NCBI RefSeq assembly: GCF_000186865.1
Contig: NW_008705562.1
Location: forward strand, 662,431 to 685,637
Origin: Aureococcus anophagefferens
Lineage: Eukaryota > Sar > Pelagophyceae > Pelagomonadales > Pelagomonadaceae
Length of the DNA stretch: 23,207 nucleotides
Direction of reading: 5' to 3'
Shown here: positions 21,392-23,207 of the stretch, piece by piece
Layout of the letters: every line of letters begins with the position of its first letter
How positions within the stretch are numbered: position 1 is the first letter of the stretch
The notes under the pieces: generated by a model
Seen by the model: only the letters and a program-made list of their open reading frames with translations
The model's database searches: none
What the model was told of the DNA's origin: nothing
Made by a program: the position numbers and the translations under genes

Positions 21392-23153
21392 ATGGCCCTC
21401 GCCGCGTCGCACCTGCCCGCGCGGGCCGTGGACTACAGTCCCTACAGCATCCGGAGCTCGACGATGACGGCGTCGTCGACGCGGGACCTCGACTTCCGCA
21501 TGCTGCTGCCCCTGCCCTACGGGCCCTTCACGCCGCCCGCCGAGGCGGACATGGTCGTCCTCGCCCGCGGCGAGCGGAACCCGCACTGGGAGGCCGGCGT
21601 GCCGCGCTACATCGCCGAGCGGCGCTGCGAGGGCGGCGCCGAGGCCTTCTACCTCCGGCTCCGGTCGCGCGACCGCCAGGCGTCGCGGCCCGCGATCGGC
21701 TACTTCGGCGACGCGGCGGACGACGAGGCCTACGCCGCGGAGGAGCGCTTCGCGCCGGCCCAGCTGGCGCGGGCGCTCGTCAACGCGACGCCCCTCCACG
21801 CGGCGCTCGCGCTCCGCGCGCCCGACGCCGGGGCGGGAACCGGGCGATTCGAGTTCGCTTCAACGTGAGTGTGCCGCGCGCGATTGGTCCAGAGGCAGGA
21901 TCCGCGCTTCGAGAGCGCTCCGAGAGATCATCGCCCGTCCAAAAACGAGCCGCGACGAGTGGAAACTGACCGAGATGGGAGCCTCCAAAGTTGGGAACGT
22001 CGCGCGCTTTTCCCGCCCAGGCCCGACGCCGTCGTCCTCGCCGCGCTGCGGGGCCGGCCGCGCGACTGCGACCGCCGGCGTCCCGCGACGATGTTCCGCG
22101 CGCTGTTGGCCGGGAAAACGGAGAGACGTCGGCACCGACGCGCCCGGTAGGCGACCGCACCGCGTCGGGCCTCTACCCGCTCAACGTCGCCCTCGAGGCC
22201 TACGACGCGGCGCGGCCCCGGTCCTACGGCGCGCCGGCCGTGCTCGCGGTGCTCGCGGCGAGCCCCGCGGCCGCGCGCGTCCGCCGCGCCGCCGCGGGCA
22301 CGGCGCTCCACGCGGCGGTCTACGGCCGCCACGGCGACGCCGTCGTCCTCGCCGTGCTCCGCGCCGAGCCCGCGGCGGCCGCCGTCAAGGACCGGCGCTT
22401 CGCGCTGCCCGTGCACGCCGCCCTCGAGACGGGCGCGTCGTGCGCCGTCGTCGTCGCCCTGCTCGAGGCCTGGCCCGAGGCGGCGAAGCACCCCTGCCCC
22501 TTCCTCCTCGAGGTGCCCCTGCGCGACGTCAACGGCGAGCTCATCCCCGACGGCGTCGGCCGCATCGACCAGCCCGCGCTCCTCGTCGCCGCGCTCGTGC
22601 TCCGGCGCAACGCCTACGCGGGCGCGCGCGTGGCGTCGCCGCACCTCGCGGGCCTCCTCGAGGCGCGGTCCGCGACCATCGCGCTCCTGGACCAGTTCCC
22701 GGGCCTCGTCCGAAGCGCCCGGCGTCCGCTTCGCGTCCTCTTTTTTTTTTCGGAAACGCGGCGGCGCAGGCGAAGCGTCCGACGGCGGCGCCCTGGGCGA
22801 CGCCGCTCCACGTCGCCGTGGCCGTCGGCGCGTCGCCCGTCGTGCTCGGCGCGCTCGTGCGCGCGCACCCGGCCGCGTGCGCGCAGGCCGACGCGATGAA
22901 CTGCCTGCCCGTCCACGCCGCGCTCCTCCGCGGCGCGCCCGCGTCCGCGGTGGCCTGCCTCATCAAAGCGACGCCGGACAGCGACCGGGGCCTCGGCGAC
23001 GCGGCCCCGAGCGACGCGCCGCCCGAGGCGCGGCCGCTCTCCGCGCCGGACGCGCGGCCGCTCTCCGTGCCCGCGCCCGAGGCGCGGCCCCTCGTCGCGC
23101 CGACGCGCGGGCCGCCGCGCGGCGCCGCGGCGCCGCGGTCCATCCCCGCCTAG
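21392..23153 (+). CDS. Ankyrin-type repeat protein, four exons
   Basis: The exons 21392..21819, 22021..22079, 22151..22707 and 22770..23153 give 475 residues. Phases agree at each junction. Repeats of the stramenopile ankyrin style appear after splicing: TPLHAALALRAPDAVVLAAL, SGLYPLNVALE, GTALHAAVYGRHGDAVVLAV, LPVHAALETGASCAVVVALL, TPLHVAVAVGASPVVLGAL and LPVHAALLRGAPASAVACL. Exon 1 before residue 125 is a non-repeat domain of unknown type (LLPLPYGPF, HWEAGVPRYIAE). Intron 1 is introner 3 with a GC donor; intron 2 is 71 nt GT-AG (a GC donor a few bases earlier is also possible); intron 3 (62 nt) has a run of ten T and a CAG acceptor. The tail repeats EARPL/DARPL motifs and is Pro-rich. Ankyrins bind proteins; no partner is evident. 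Confidence 0.82.
21828..22020 (+). mobile_element. Introner element 3, forming intron 1 of the ankyrin gene
   Basis: A 193-bp unit is flanked by the 8-bp duplication GCCCGACG (21820-21827 and 22021-22028); the identity extends to 11 bp by chance or ambiguity. The ends are inverted: GGGCGGGAA near the left end and TTCCCGCCC before the terminal AG, with a 1-bp indel. The core (21905-21997) matches introner 1 at about 79 of 92 positions. Removing 21820..22020 restores RAPDAVVLAAL, as the repeat demands, which makes the intron GC-AG. An internal stop at 21866-21868 shows it must be spliced. Confidence 0.9.
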
Positions 23154-23207
23154 CGGCGCGAGGCTATGTACACGCGGGGAGGCCCGGGGGGGGCGCGGCG
23201 GCGGCGG

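Noticed and set aside
1..23207. tRNA, rRNA or snRNA genes
   Set aside because: Reading for typical B-box, 5S and snRNA signatures gave no match on either strand; a covariance-model scan was not possible.

Overview
The window is nuclear DNA of a very GC-rich, gene-dense eukaryotic microalga. The evidence is long, mostly intronless reading frames with G/C-ended codons, short spliceosomal introns, a prenylated Rab GTPase, an ABCC transporter, secreted proteins with signal peptides and a TFIIH-type helicase homologue. Three introns are small transposon-like units with terminal inverted repeats (TIRs) and perfect 8-bp target-site duplications (TSDs). These match the introner elements known from the pelagophyte Aureococcus anophagefferens and the green alga Micromonas. 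A pelagophyte such as Aureococcus is my best guess (inference, about 0.7).

Layout, left to right. A formylglycine-generating-enzyme (FGE/sulfatase-modifying factor) homologue runs off the left edge on the minus strand, diverging by 91 bp from a Bcr/CflA-type MFS exporter. Next come a kelch-repeat protein and a small unknown protein. These are followed by a METTL13/spermidine-synthase-like methyltransferase on the minus strand, with a 34-bp tandem array just upstream of its start. A 966-residue coiled-coil/IQ-motif protein and an intact but apparently catalytically dead XPD helicase homologue follow on the plus strand. About 1.7 kb without a recognisable gene holds an AT-rich island, a 29-bp palindrome, a 164-bp tandem duplication, a 20-bp GGCGCC array and a long pyrimidine tract. 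An ABCC transporter then converges on a Rab GTPase. A cryptic coding-like stretch lies on the minus strand before a secreted prolyl-4-hydroxylase-like oxygenase fused to ankyrin repeats. A 2-keto-4-pentenoate-hydratase-like protein (minus) and a four-exon ankyrin-type repeat protein (plus) close the window.

The genes do not form one pathway; this is an ordinary chromosomal neighbourhood of independent genes in divergent and convergent pairs. The two most interesting signals are the introners and the pseudo-XPD. The introners share an internal core but carry unrelated TIRs, and they take their splice donor from the duplicated target (GT, GT and, unusually, GC). The pseudo-XPD keeps the family fold while Walker A, DEAH, motif VI and every Fe-S cysteine are gone.
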